NCBI GenBank assembly: GCA_964528645.1
Contig: CAZGSR010000011.1
Location: 1 to 64,000 of the forward strand
Length of the DNA stretch: 64,000 bases
Source: UBA5734 sp964528645
Lineage (GTDB): Bacteria > Bacillota > Clostridia > Saccharofermentanales > UBA5734
Direction of reading: 5' to 3'
Each line of letters opens with the position of its first letter. The stretch's first letter is position 1. This document shows, one piece after another, positions 25,417 through 33,713 of this stretch. The position numbers were made by a program, and so were the translations under genes. A model generated the notes under the pieces. It had not been told where the DNA came from. It did no database searches and was given only the letters and a program-made list of their open reading frames with translations.

Positions 25417-26520
25417 ATGAAAAAAACATTAGCACTGATTCTCGTTCTGACTTTTGCTGTCGCCTTGGTTGCCGGCTGTGCCAGCACCTCTGCAACAACA
25501 GCAGCTCCGGCTGCAACAAAGGCTGGTGAAACGACCGCTGCCACGACCGCTGCCCCAACTGAGCCGGCTGCCACCTTCAAAGGCCAGGACATCCGTGTCG
25601 TCATTGGCTCAACCTCGACCACAGCTGACACTTACATGAACACCGAAACAGCCTGGCGCTACCTGTCCAAGGAACTGGGTGCTAACTACAAGGTTGACCC
25701 GGTCGGCGCCGGTGCAGCTTATGAGGCTCTGGCCACTGCCAAACCCGACGGTTCACTCGTCGAAGAATTCCATGACATGATGTACATTGGTGTCATGTCC
25801 GGTGCCTTCGATCCCAAATATGCCCTGGAAAATTTCGTTGTCGGCCCTCGCCTCTCCATGAACAATGGATCCTGCTTTGCCGCCAAAAAAGACGCTCCTT
25901 ACAACGACATGAAGGAAATGGCTGAATACCTGAAGGCCAACCCGACCGTTACCTTGCGTCTGGCCGTTGAAGCTGGCAGCGTCTCCCACGTCGCTTTCGT
26001 AGCCTACTATGAATGGCTCGTTGGTGCTTACGGCCAGGACGTCGCCGATCGCATTAAAGTTCTGGCTCTCGGTTCGACCAGTGATAAGCTGCAGGCCATG
26101 TGGGATGGCAATGTCGACGTGATCTTTGCCGACTACAACACCATGCTCCAGTACACGGAAGAGGGCGTGGACGCCCAGCTCGCAGCCAAGATTATTGCCC
26201 TGCTCGCCGATCTGCCGGGCGTGGATCTGCCGACCTATGCCAGCCTCGGGATCACCATCGATGGCAAGCCCTTCTCATTCTCCAAAGACTTCTTTGTCTT
26301 CCTGCCGAAAGGCGCTCCAGCTTCCCTCCTGGCTGAACTCGACAAAGCAGCCGAAGCGATCTGCAACAATCCTGAATTCCAGGCTGACATGGAAAAAATG
26401 AAATTCACCCCTGCCTACCTCTCTTCTGCCGATGCCCAGAAGTATCTGTATGAAAAACGTGACAGCTCAAAAGCTTTGATCGAACGTTCACCCTCCCTGG
26501 ATGACCTGACAGCTCAATAA
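25417..26520 (+). CDS. Tripartite tricarboxylate-type transporter, solute-binding lipoprotein
   Basis: Starts MKKTLALILVLTFAVALVAGC after GAAGGAG, with a lipobox and a Thr/Ala linker. The mature part is a TctC-type (Bug) fold: GQDIRVVIGSTSTTADTYM, GAGAAYEALATAKPDG and the later VDVIFADYN strand. TctC proteins bind citrate and many other carboxylates; the aldarate context suggests glucarate or galactarate here. The TctB and TctA genes follow, separated by a GC-rich hairpin. Confidence 0.87.
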   Translation: MKKTLALILVLTFAVALVAGCASTSATTAAPAATKAGETTAATTAAPTEPAATFKGQDIRVVIGSTSTTADTYMNTETAWRYLSKELGANYKVDPVGAGAAYEALATAKPDGSLVEEFHDMMYIGVMSGAFDPKYALENFVVGPRLSMNNGSCFAAKKDAPYNDMKEMAEYLKANPTVTLRLAVEAGSVSHVAFVAYYEWLVGAYGQDVADRIKVLALGSTSDKLQAMWDGNVDVIFADYNTMLQYTEEGVDAQLAAKIIALLADLPGVDLPTYASLGITIDGKPFSFSKDFFVFLPKGAPASLLAELDKAAEAICNNPEFQADMEKMKFTPAYLSSADAQKYLYEKRDSSKALIERSPSLDDLTAQ

Positions 26521-26561
26521 ATGATGCTGGCCATGTTATCCTACCGGTAAGCATCCGGATG

Positions 26562-26588
26562 TTGGGGGCGGGCTCTGCCCGTCCCCAA
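26562..26588 (+). terminator. GC-rich hairpin between binding-protein and permease genes
   Basis: TTGGGGGCGGGC and GCCCGTCCCCAA form a 12-bp stem with a TCT loop and one G-U pair. No T-run follows. It probably causes partial termination or protects the 3' end of the binding-protein transcript, raising its level over the permease. Confidence 0.65.
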
Positions 26589-26628
26589 TGGATCCTCTGT
26601 CCCCTGATTTTCCGAAAGAGAGCCTGTT

Positions 26629-27039
26629 ATGGATGATTTGCTAAAGGTTTCAATCAAACACTCGACAAACCATTTAGTTTTTCCCAGAATCATTCTGGGT
26701 ATTCTGGTCGTTTTCTTGGTGATCCTCCTGGTCCAGGCGATCCAGAAATCGGTTAAGACCAAAACACACCTGCTTCAGTTCAGAGGCAAACGTTTCTTTA
26801 TTGAAGATTTTGATAAACTTAAACTTTTCGGCACCGTGATCCTGCTAGCCCTGTATGCTTTTGCCATGCCGCGCATCGGGTTTATCGTTTCCGGCATCCT
26901 GTTCATTTCGCTGTTCCATATTCTTTTTGTCAGCCGCAGGGATCTGAAAAATATTGCCATTTCTGTCGGCATCTCTTCTGTGGAAACCGTTGCAATCTGG
27001 TTGATTTTCAGCCAGTTGCTTAATGTCACATTGCCCTGA
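26629..27039 (+). CDS. TctB-family small permease subunit
   Basis: The 136-residue protein has four hydrophobic segments (IILGILVVFLVILLVQ; FGTVILLALYAFAMPRIGFIVSGILFI; the last near ETVAIWLIFSQLL), the layout of TctB small subunits, and sits between TctC and TctA as usual. It assembles with TctA in the membrane; its own role in transport is poorly defined. Confidence 0.85.
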   Translation: MDDLLKVSIKHSTNHLVFPRIILGILVVFLVILLVQAIQKSVKTKTHLLQFRGKRFFIEDFDKLKLFGTVILLALYAFAMPRIGFIVSGILFISLFHILFVSRRDLKNIAISVGISSVETVAIWLIFSQLLNVTLP

Positions 27040-27055
27040 AAGGAGGGGATGAATC

Positions 27056-28558
27056 ATGATTACTATTGGTCTGATCCAATTCGGCGTGCTCCAGCTCGTC
27101 ATGGCCCTCCTAGGTGTTGTCATCGGCATTATCTTTGGATCCCTGCCGGGAATGACAGCTACCATGGCTGTGGCAATTTTTCTGCCCATCACCTACGCCT
27201 ATGACCTGCATACCTCAATCTTCCTGCTGATTGGCCTATATATTGGCGGCATCAGCGGTGGCTTGATCCCGGCTATCCTGATCAACATTCCTGGGACACC
27301 GGCCTCGATCACGACTGGTTTTGATGGCCACCCGATGGCCAAACGTGGAGAAGGCGTCCGTGCACTGAAAATCGGCATCACAGCCTCCTTTTTCGGCGGC
27401 ATCATCAGTTTGGTCGCGCTGGCCCTTTTCACCCCTATGCTGGCCAGGCTCGCGATTAAATTCGGTGCGATTGAAAAATTCCTGATCATCCTGTTTGCTA
27501 TGACTGTCATCGCCTCACTCTCGCGCGGTGCCATGACCAAAGGCGTTTTTGCTGGATTCCTTGGCGTGTTCGTTTCACTGATCGGTGTCTATGAAGGCAA
27601 CCAGACGATCCGGCTGCTCCCCGAGTTTTTGAAAACGCCCCTGCGGGAAGGCTTCCAGCTCCTGCCGGTCCTGATTGGGCTGTTCGCTTTTGCCCAGCTG
27701 TTTGAAACCGCTGAAGCGGGCATGAAAAATTCGATAGTTGATAAAAATCTGCTGGCCAGCAAAGAAACTCGCAAATTCAGCATCAAGGATTTCAAGGGCC
27801 ATGTTATCAATGTGTTCCGTTCCGGCCTGATCGGAACCTTCCTGGGCATCTTGCCTGGCGTCGGTGGATCAGCCGCCTCACTGATGTCCTATTCCCAGTG
27901 CAAATCCTGGAGCAAGCATCCGGAAAAGTTGGGTACGGGTGAGCCAGAGGGCCTGATCGCCAGCGAAACAGCCAATAATGGCCTGACCGGTGGCGCACTT
28001 GTTCCGTTGCTCTCCCTCGGTATTCCAGGTGACTCGACTACTGCCGTTCTCGTTGGTGCATTTGTTTTGCAGGGCGTCCAGGTTGGCCCTCTGTTCATCA
28101 GCAAGAATCCGGATATCTGGTACACGATTCTGTTCGCGGTCCTCGTCGCCAATATCCTGATGTTTGTCTCCATGTTCTATCCGGTCAAGTTCCTGGCCAA
28201 CATCATCAAACTGCCTTACAGCAAGCTCTATCCGGCAATCATCATTCTCAGCGTCGTTGGCGCCTTTTCCGCTCGCAGCGGCAACATGGTTGACGTCTGG
28301 ACCATGCTGTTCTTTGGCCTGGTCGGCTACATCTTCAACAAGATCGGCTTGCCGATGACAACCTTCCTGATCGGTTTCATTCTCGGCCGTGACCTGGAAA
28401 AGTATTTCATGGACTCCATGAAGGGCAACAGCGGATATTTATCTGCATTCTTCTCCCGTCCCATCGGTAATGCGATCTGGGTTCTGATCATCCTCTTCCT
28501 GGCCTATGCCTTCTATGACAACCGGAAGCACCATAAACAGATGAAAAAGGCGGCCTAG
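27056..28558 (+). CDS. TctA-family large permease subunit
   Basis: The 500-residue protein has about eleven membrane helices. The TctA hallmarks are present: FGSLPGMTATMAVAIFLP, the IGGISGGLIPAILINIPGTP motif, and the repeat half LGILPGVGGSAASLMSY and LSLGIPGDSTTAVLVGA. It uses an ion gradient to import the ligand delivered by the TctC-type protein. AGGAGGGG precedes the ATG, 16 bases after tctB. Confidence 0.92.
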   Translation: MITIGLIQFGVLQLVMALLGVVIGIIFGSLPGMTATMAVAIFLPITYAYDLHTSIFLLIGLYIGGISGGLIPAILINIPGTPASITTGFDGHPMAKRGEGVRALKIGITASFFGGIISLVALALFTPMLARLAIKFGAIEKFLIILFAMTVIASLSRGAMTKGVFAGFLGVFVSLIGVYEGNQTIRLLPEFLKTPLREGFQLLPVLIGLFAFAQLFETAEAGMKNSIVDKNLLASKETRKFSIKDFKGHVINVFRSGLIGTFLGILPGVGGSAASLMSYSQCKSWSKHPEKLGTGEPEGLIASETANNGLTGGALVPLLSLGIPGDSTTAVLVGAFVLQGVQVGPLFISKNPDIWYTILFAVLVANILMFVSMFYPVKFLANIIKLPYSKLYPAIIILSVVGAFSARSGNMVDVWTMLFFGLVGYIFNKIGLPMTTFLIGFILGRDLEKYFMDSMKGNSGYLSAFFSRPIGNAIWVLIILFLAYAFYDNRKHHKQMKKAA

Positions 28559-28618
28559 AACCCGCGCAATTCATGGTCGGTTGCTGATTGTTCGCATCTA
28601 TCTGTTTGCTCATGTTAG

Positions 28619-28665
28619 ACCCTTCCAGGATCACGGTCAGACCTGTGTGATTTTGGAGGGGTTTT
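28619..28665 (+). terminator. Terminator after the TctCBA genes
   Basis: CCCTTCCAGGATCAC and GTGATTTTGGAGGGG fold into a long imperfect stem followed by TTTTC. It would end or attenuate the gudD-tct transcript before the LarA-like gene, which starts about 25 bases later with its own GAGGTAAG. Confidence 0.6.
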
Positions 28666-28689
28666 CTCACTCGATCGAGGTAAGACCGT

Positions 28690-29997
28690 ATGGAAATCAT
28701 CAGAGGCGGTACCGTATCCAGACTGATCGGTGCGACTCAAATCCCGAAGTTGTTCCGCGCGAAACAGACGTTTGATCGCTGCCAGATCAAACCGGAAGAA
28801 ATTCCATCCGTTGTATTTGAACAGCTAAGCCAGCCTGCATTTGACAGCTTGATCTGTGCCGGTATGGAAATTGCCATCACGGCAGGTAGCCGCGGGATTC
28901 GCAACGTAGACTGGATCACCCGCACCATCGTTGATTTTGTCCGTTCAAAAGGGGCCATCCCATTTATCGTGCCAGCCATGGGAAGCCATGGCGGTGCAAC
29001 CGCCGAGGGCCAGCTGGAGATTCTGGCGGGATATGGCATCACCGAGAAAACCATGGGGTGTGACATCCGTTCTTCCATGGAGACCATTGACTTGGGGTAC
29101 TCAGAGCTGGGCAAGCGAGTCGTGATCGACAAACATGCCTTCCAGGCGGATGGGATCATTGTTTCATGCCGGTTAAAACCACACAATGCATTCCGGGGGC
29201 CCTATGAAAGCGGACCTTGCAAGATGATGACCGTCGGCCTGGGTAAGCAAGTCGGAGCAGAAGTCGTTCACAGCGACGGCATGGGTGTGATTGGCCAGCA
29301 TATCCCAACCATGGCCAACGTTGTCCTGGAAAAGGCACCGATCCTTTTTGCCATCCCCAGCATTGAAAATGCCTATGACGAAACCTGCAAGATCGAGGCA
29401 ATTCTGGCCCAGGATATCCTGAAACGGGAGCCGGAGCTGCTCGAGTTTGCTAAGGCCAGCATGCCCCGGCTGATCATTGGCGAGGGTGACGTCCTGGTAG
29501 TCGACGAGATCGGGAAAAACTTCAGCGGGACTGGTGTTGATCCCAATATCACGGGGACTTTCTCGACACATTTTGCGACTGGTGGCGTCCAGGTTCAGCG
29601 AACCTGCATGCTGCGCCTCAGCGAAGTCTCCCACGGCAATGGCTTGGGTGTGGGCTTGGCTGATGCGATCACCAAACGCATCTTTGATGATCTTGACCCA
29701 GAAAAAATGTACCCTAACTGCATCACCAGCACCGTGCTTGCTTCTGCCAGGATTCCCTGTGTTGTAGCCACAGAAAAAGAGGCCATCCAGTTATGCATCA
29801 AGACATGTAACAGGGTGGATCAAGAAAAGATTCGATTGATCCGGATCCCCAATAGTCTGCACATCGGCCAAATCATGCTCTCGGAAGCCTATTATGCGGA
29901 TGTGGTTGCTGGAAAATATCCCGGGCTGGAGGCGTTGGGTGAACCGGAAGAGCTGGTCTTCGATGAAAATGGCGTCATCAAAACCGAAATTTCCTGA
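28690..29997 (+). CDS. LarA-like (DUF2088) nickel-pincer-type epimerase/racemase candidate
   Basis: The 435-residue protein aligns by motif with the lactate racemase catalytic family: FIVPAMGSHGGAT, then SCRLKPHNAFRG and SGPCKMMTVGLGKQ, which carry the His and Lys positions that hold the nickel-pincer cofactor in LarA. Family members racemize or epimerize 2-hydroxyacids. Aldarates are 2-hydroxyacids and the gene sits directly after the aldarate transporter, so an aldarate epimerase is a reasonable guess. The cofactor genes larB, larC and larE are not in the window. Confidence 0.7.
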   Translation: MEIIRGGTVSRLIGATQIPKLFRAKQTFDRCQIKPEEIPSVVFEQLSQPAFDSLICAGMEIAITAGSRGIRNVDWITRTIVDFVRSKGAIPFIVPAMGSHGGATAEGQLEILAGYGITEKTMGCDIRSSMETIDLGYSELGKRVVIDKHAFQADGIIVSCRLKPHNAFRGPYESGPCKMMTVGLGKQVGAEVVHSDGMGVIGQHIPTMANVVLEKAPILFAIPSIENAYDETCKIEAILAQDILKREPELLEFAKASMPRLIIGEGDVLVVDEIGKNFSGTGVDPNITGTFSTHFATGGVQVQRTCMLRLSEVSHGNGLGVGLADAITKRIFDDLDPEKMYPNCITSTVLASARIPCVVATEKEAIQLCIKTCNRVDQEKIRLIRIPNSLHIGQIMLSEAYYADVVAGKYPGLEALGEPEELVFDENGVIKTEIS

Positions 29998-30087
29998 TGA
30001 TTGATCCGGTCAGGTCGTTCGCTTTCACTGACCGCATCCATGTTATGATGGAACTGTCTTACCACCCATGAAATTACGAGGTGCCCG

Positions 30088-32004
30088 ATGTCTGGAATCG
30101 CATTGTTTGTCCCCCGCGAAGAAATGGTTGGCTATGCCCACAAAATTCTCCAGAGCGAAGATTTCGGCATCCAGGAGATCCGCCGGATCGAGACCAGCCA
30201 GGCGGTCCGCGAGGCACAGGAAGCCCAGAAACGTGGTATCAACATCATCATCGCCCGCGGCTATCAGGCGTCGCTGATCAAAAAGCATACTGATATTCCA
30301 GTGGTCGAAATCGCACTGACTGGACAGGAAATGGGGCTTCTGATCACCCGCGCCAAACAGTTGGTTGAAAAAGAAAACCCCGTCATTGCCGTCGTCGGTC
30401 CAAGCAACATGTTCTGCGACATGACGTATTTCGACCAGATTTTCCAGGTCCAGGTCAAACCTTATCTGGCCACAGATGCCGATGCCCTGAACCTGTGCGT
30501 CAGCCAAGCTATTTACGAAGGCCCCGACATCATCATCGGTGGTGACACCGCGATGGCAGCTGCAGCCAAGGCGAAAATCCCGGCACTTTTCATGGATTCA
30601 ACCGAAGACTCTCTGCGCGAGGCCTTCAAGGTGGCCAAGAAACTGAAATTCGTCCGTGAAACTGAGAAGCAGAACGTGGCTCAGATGGATATCCTGCTGG
30701 ATTACTCTTTCAGCGGTATCATCAAAATGGACAGCGTGGGCACGGTCCTCGTGGTCAACCACAGCATGGAGGAGATCCTCGACAAGCGTGCGGTCGAACT
30801 GATCGGGCGCCCACTCCAGGACGTCGTCCGCGACCTCGACCGGGACAGCATCACGCAGGTTCTGTCATCCGGTGACCAGATCTACTCGACCTTCCTGACC
30901 TTGAACAATAATGCTCTGGTGGTCAATCTGGCCCCGATCCTGGTCGAAGGGCGCATCGATGGCGCAATCCTGACTTGCCACAAGGTCAAAAAGCTGGAAA
31001 AGTTACCGTCAGACCTGTTGCGCGAGCGTTACCTGATGGGCCTGGTTGCCCAGGGCGATTTCGACCAGATCCCGCAAAATTCAGCAGCGATCAAGGACGG
31101 TATCCGTCTGGCCCGGCTCTATGCCCAGTCCAAAAGTCCGGTCCTGATCCACGGTGAAATAGGTACCGAGAGAGAGACATTCGCCCAGGCCATCCACCGC
31201 CACAGTCTGAACAAGAACGGCCCCTTCATCACGATCAACTGCCACGGCATGGATGATGGTATGCAGGCGGAGGTCCTGTTCGGCGCGACCGTCGAGTCCA
31301 GTGGCCAGCAGGAGCGAGAATCCGGCGCGCTGGCGATTGCCAGCCAGGGGACGCTTTTGATCAGCGAAATCGACCACCTATCCCTCAACAACCAGTACCG
31401 CCTCTACAAGGCGATCCGCTATAAATCCCTGATCAAAAACGATGTCGTCCGCTCGTTGAACCTCGATGTCCGGATCATCGCCACAACCTCCCGCCACCTC
31501 GACACCTTGGTTGAGCAAGGCCTGTTCCGGGCTGATCTCTATTACCTGCTCAATGGCCTGACCCTCGCCATCCCGCCCCTGCGCGAACGGCGCGAGGACA
31601 TCGGCCATTTCCTCGACTTGTTCACCAAACGTTATTTCGACATCTATGCCCGTTTTCATGTCCTGACAGCCGGCGCGCGCAAAACCATCCTCGATTACAA
31701 CTGGGAGGGCAACATCATCCAGCTCGAGAGCTTTTGCGAGCGCATGATCCTGACCGCCAGTCATCGGACGATCGACGAGGTCTTCATCAAAGACCTGATG
31801 CAGCAGCTCTATCCACTGATCCAGCGCCAGGAGGGGCGGGAAACCGTCGTCGTCTACCAGAGCCCGGAGGCGATCGCGATCACCCAGGCTCTGGAAAACC
31901 ACCAGGGCAACCGCGAACTCGCTGCCACCGAGCTCGGCATCAGCAAGACCACCCTCTGGCGCTACATGAAAAAGTTTGGTATTTCAAGCAAGTTCAATCT
32001 GTAA
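30088..32004 (+). CDS. PrpR-N/PAS/AAA+ regulator with degenerate ATPase site
   Basis: Residues about 1-185 are a PrpR-N sensor (INIIIARGYQASLIKKH, IPVVEIALTGQ). About 205-305 is a PAS domain (LLDYSFSGIIKMDSVG). About 330-550 is a sigma-54-activator-like AAA+ domain, and the end is a Fis-type helix-turn-helix (NRELAATELGISKTTLWRYM). The Walker A is GEIGTERE where GESGTGKE is expected (lysine is Arg362). The GAFTGA loop is absent (FGATVESSG). The Walker B aspartate is Ser426 (LLISEID). It therefore cannot act as a normal sigma-54 activator and probably regulates a sigma-70-type promoter, likely for the adjacent aldarate genes. Confidence 0.85.
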   Translation: MSGIALFVPREEMVGYAHKILQSEDFGIQEIRRIETSQAVREAQEAQKRGINIIIARGYQASLIKKHTDIPVVEIALTGQEMGLLITRAKQLVEKENPVIAVVGPSNMFCDMTYFDQIFQVQVKPYLATDADALNLCVSQAIYEGPDIIIGGDTAMAAAAKAKIPALFMDSTEDSLREAFKVAKKLKFVRETEKQNVAQMDILLDYSFSGIIKMDSVGTVLVVNHSMEEILDKRAVELIGRPLQDVVRDLDRDSITQVLSSGDQIYSTFLTLNNNALVVNLAPILVEGRIDGAILTCHKVKKLEKLPSDLLRERYLMGLVAQGDFDQIPQNSAAIKDGIRLARLYAQSKSPVLIHGEIGTERETFAQAIHRHSLNKNGPFITINCHGMDDGMQAEVLFGATVESSGQQERESGALAIASQGTLLISEIDHLSLNNQYRLYKAIRYKSLIKNDVVRSLNLDVRIIATTSRHLDTLVEQGLFRADLYYLLNGLTLAIPPLRERREDIGHFLDLFTKRYFDIYARFHVLTAGARKTILDYNWEGNIIQLESFCERMILTASHRTIDEVFIKDLMQQLYPLIQRQEGRETVVVYQSPEAIAITQALENHQGNRELAATELGISKTTLWRYMKKFGISSKFNL

Positions 32005-32048
32005 ATGGCGCGAGAGGAGCAGAGCATGGGGCCATATCAATTTGAGAT

Positions 32049-32077
32049 CTAAAGAAAAAGAGGTATAATATCTTTAG
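32049..32077 (+). promoter_or_regulatory. -10 box flanked by an inverted repeat before the second toxin-antitoxin pair
   Basis: CTAAAG (32049-32054) and CTTTAG (32072-32077) flank a TATAAT at 32064-32069. The antitoxin starts 24 bases later. The arrangement suits autorepression by the antitoxin covering the promoter. Confidence 0.45.
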
Positions 32078-32100
32078 GAAACTCAAAGGAGGCAAGCACG

Positions 32101-32373
32101 ATGCCACTCATTAAATCCAGTACCGATCTACGGAATAACTATAACGATATTTCCACCTTTTGCCATGAAAACCATGAACCCGTTTTTATTACGAAAAATG
32201 GCCAAGGGGATTTAGCCGTCATGAGCATTGAAACATATGAAGCCCTGAGCGGAAAACTTGAACTGTATCGACTGCTGGACGAGGGCAGGTCTGCTATCAA
32301 AGCTGGTAAAAAACGCCCTTTAAAAGAAGTGATGAATGATATCAAACAGGGTATCGCTGATGGCAAATTATAA
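32101..32373 (+). CDS. Phd/YefM-family antitoxin (second module)
   Basis: The 90-residue protein MPLIKSSTDLRNNYNDIS has the same DNA-binding start and EPVFITKNGQGDLAVMSIE core as the antitoxin at 1449-1736, then a charged tail (AIKAGKKRPLKEVMNDIKQG) for toxin binding. AAAGGAGG precedes the ATG. It overlaps the toxin gene by 14 bases. It is inserted between the regulator and lrgB without disturbing either. Confidence 0.9.
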   Translation: MPLIKSSTDLRNNYNDISTFCHENHEPVFITKNGQGDLAVMSIETYEALSGKLELYRLLDEGRSAIKAGKKRPLKEVMNDIKQGIADGKL

Positions 32374-32674
32374 GATTGACGTATCTGAACCAGCCGAAAA
32401 TGATCTCAAAGAGATTGTCCGCTATATAACTTCTCAGCTGTCTGCTCCACTATCAGCGATCCATCTGATGGATTTGATTGAATCTGCAATCGAGGGATTA
32501 TCCGACATGCCTCAGCGGTTCCCATTGATTTCTGATGAACGTCTATCGCAGATGGGATACAGGAAGCTCGTTGTTAAAAACTATGTTGTGTTCTATTTGA
32601 TTGATGAGAAAAATAAAGTGGTTGAAATCGGAAGAATTCTGTATGGCAGACGCGACTGGCTGAGTCTTCTCTAA
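32360..32674 (+). CDS. RelE/ParE-family toxin (second module)
   Basis: The start MANYKIDVSEPAENDLKEIVRYI at 32360 overlaps the antitoxin end; an upstream in-frame start at 32336 is less likely. The 104-residue protein shows the same architecture as the toxin at 1145-1456, including the closing VEIGRILYGRRDW segment. The two toxins are similar but clearly diverged, so they are probably separate acquisitions or an old duplication. Confidence 0.88.
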   Translation: MANYKIDVSEPAENDLKEIVRYITSQLSAPLSAIHLMDLIESAIEGLSDMPQRFPLISDERLSQMGYRKLVVKNYVVFYLIDEKNKVVEIGRILYGRRDWLSLL

Positions 32675-32679
32675 TTTTA

Positions 32680-33372
32680 TCAAACCAGCCAGCTGCTCAG
32701 CAGGGGTGCCATCAGGACCGTGGCCAGTCCGGCCAGACTGATCGACAGACCGCTCATCGCGCCCTCGACTTCACCGATTTCCAAGGCCTTGGCCGTGCCG
32801 AGCACGTGTGAGGCGGTGCCGATGGCGATGCCCTGGGCGACGGGATCGGTGATTTTCAAGATCCTGAACAAAGGCTGCGCCAGGACAGCGCCGAAAATGC
32901 CAGTGACGACGATCGCGGCGACGGTGACTTGCGGCAGACCACCCAGCTGCTCGGACAGGGCGATGCCGATCGGCGTCGTGACGGATTTGGGCAGCATCGA
33001 AAGTAGCAGTTCCTGCGACAGGTGAAACAGCTTGGACAAAAAGATGATCGACAACAAACTCAGCAGGCTCCCGGCCACGATCCCGGTGAGAATCGGTCCA
33101 GGACTTTCCTTGAGCAGGCGGATGCTTTTATACAGCGGGATGGCCAGTGCGACGGTCGCCGGGGCCAACAGGAAGCTGATGATCTGCCCGCCTCGATTGT
33201 AGTCCTCCAGCGACAGGGGCGTCAGTTGGATCAGGAGAATAATCAGGGCAACAGCGATTAAAAGCGGATTGAGCAGAGAGAGCCGCGTCTTGCGGTTGAG
33301 CCAGAGACCGGTTTCGAAAGCCAGTAAGGATATCAAGACGCCGAACACAGGTGTGGCTAGAATATCCGTCAT
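32680..33372 (-). CDS. lrgB: LrgB-family membrane protein
   Basis: The 230-residue protein has seven or eight hydrophobic segments and LrgB signatures LLSMLPKSVTTPIGIALSEQLGG and GTASHVLGTAKALEIGEVEGAMSGLS. With LrgA it forms a complex first described as antiholin-like. In Bacillus and Streptococcus the pair is now linked to pyruvate transport. Its start overlaps the lrgA stop by four bases and the operon begins with a hydroxyacid dehydrogenase, which favours a metabolite-transport role. Confidence 0.9.
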   Translation of the reverse strand: MTDILATPVFGVLISLLAFETGLWLNRKTRLSLLNPLLIAVALIILLIQLTPLSLEDYNRGGQIISFLLAPATVALAIPLYKSIRLLKESPGPILTGIVAGSLLSLLSIIFLSKLFHLSQELLLSMLPKSVTTPIGIALSEQLGGLPQVTVAAIVVTGIFGAVLAQPLFRILKITDPVAQGIAIGTASHVLGTAKALEIGEVEGAMSGLSISLAGLATVLMAPLLSSWLV

Positions 33373-33713
33373 ACGCGTTTCCTCAGCCTCTGAACGATCA
33401 GCCCCGTCAGGGCGAGAACGAGAATCGTTGTGACGAACGCAATCAGGATGAGGACCAGCCAGTTGCCCTGGATCACACCAAGGATGGCCAGAAGGCCAAC
33501 CCCAGCTGGGACAAACAATACCGTCATATGGCTTAAAAGGAACTGTGCCACCCCTTCGACTTGTTCGAGCTTGACCAGACCAGTCAAAAGCGCACCGAGA
33601 AGCAAAATCAGGCCCAAGATGTTGCCCGGCAGGGGGACGCCCAAGCCGCGATTGAGAAAATCACCCAGGAAGACAAACAGTAAAAGGAGCGCCAGCTGGC
33701 GCAACGCTTTCAT
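33369..33713 (-). CDS. lrgA: LrgA/CidA-family membrane protein
   Basis: The 114-residue protein has four membrane segments and the family motifs LGVPLPGNILGLILLL and LLSHMTVLFVPAGVGLL. It is the small partner of LrgB. Its ATG overlaps the stop of the dehydrogenase gene by four bases, so the three genes are made from one message. Confidence 0.9.
   Translation of the reverse strand: MKALRQLALLLLFVFLGDFLNRGLGVPLPGNILGLILLLGALLTGLVKLEQVEGVAQFLLSHMTVLFVPAGVGLLAILGVIQGNWLVLILIAFVTTILVLALTGLIVQRLRKRV

Noticed and set aside
24245..25558. 437-codon open frame antisense to the aldolase and tctC start
   Set aside because: It covers two clearly coding genes on the other strand and shows no recognisable protein features.
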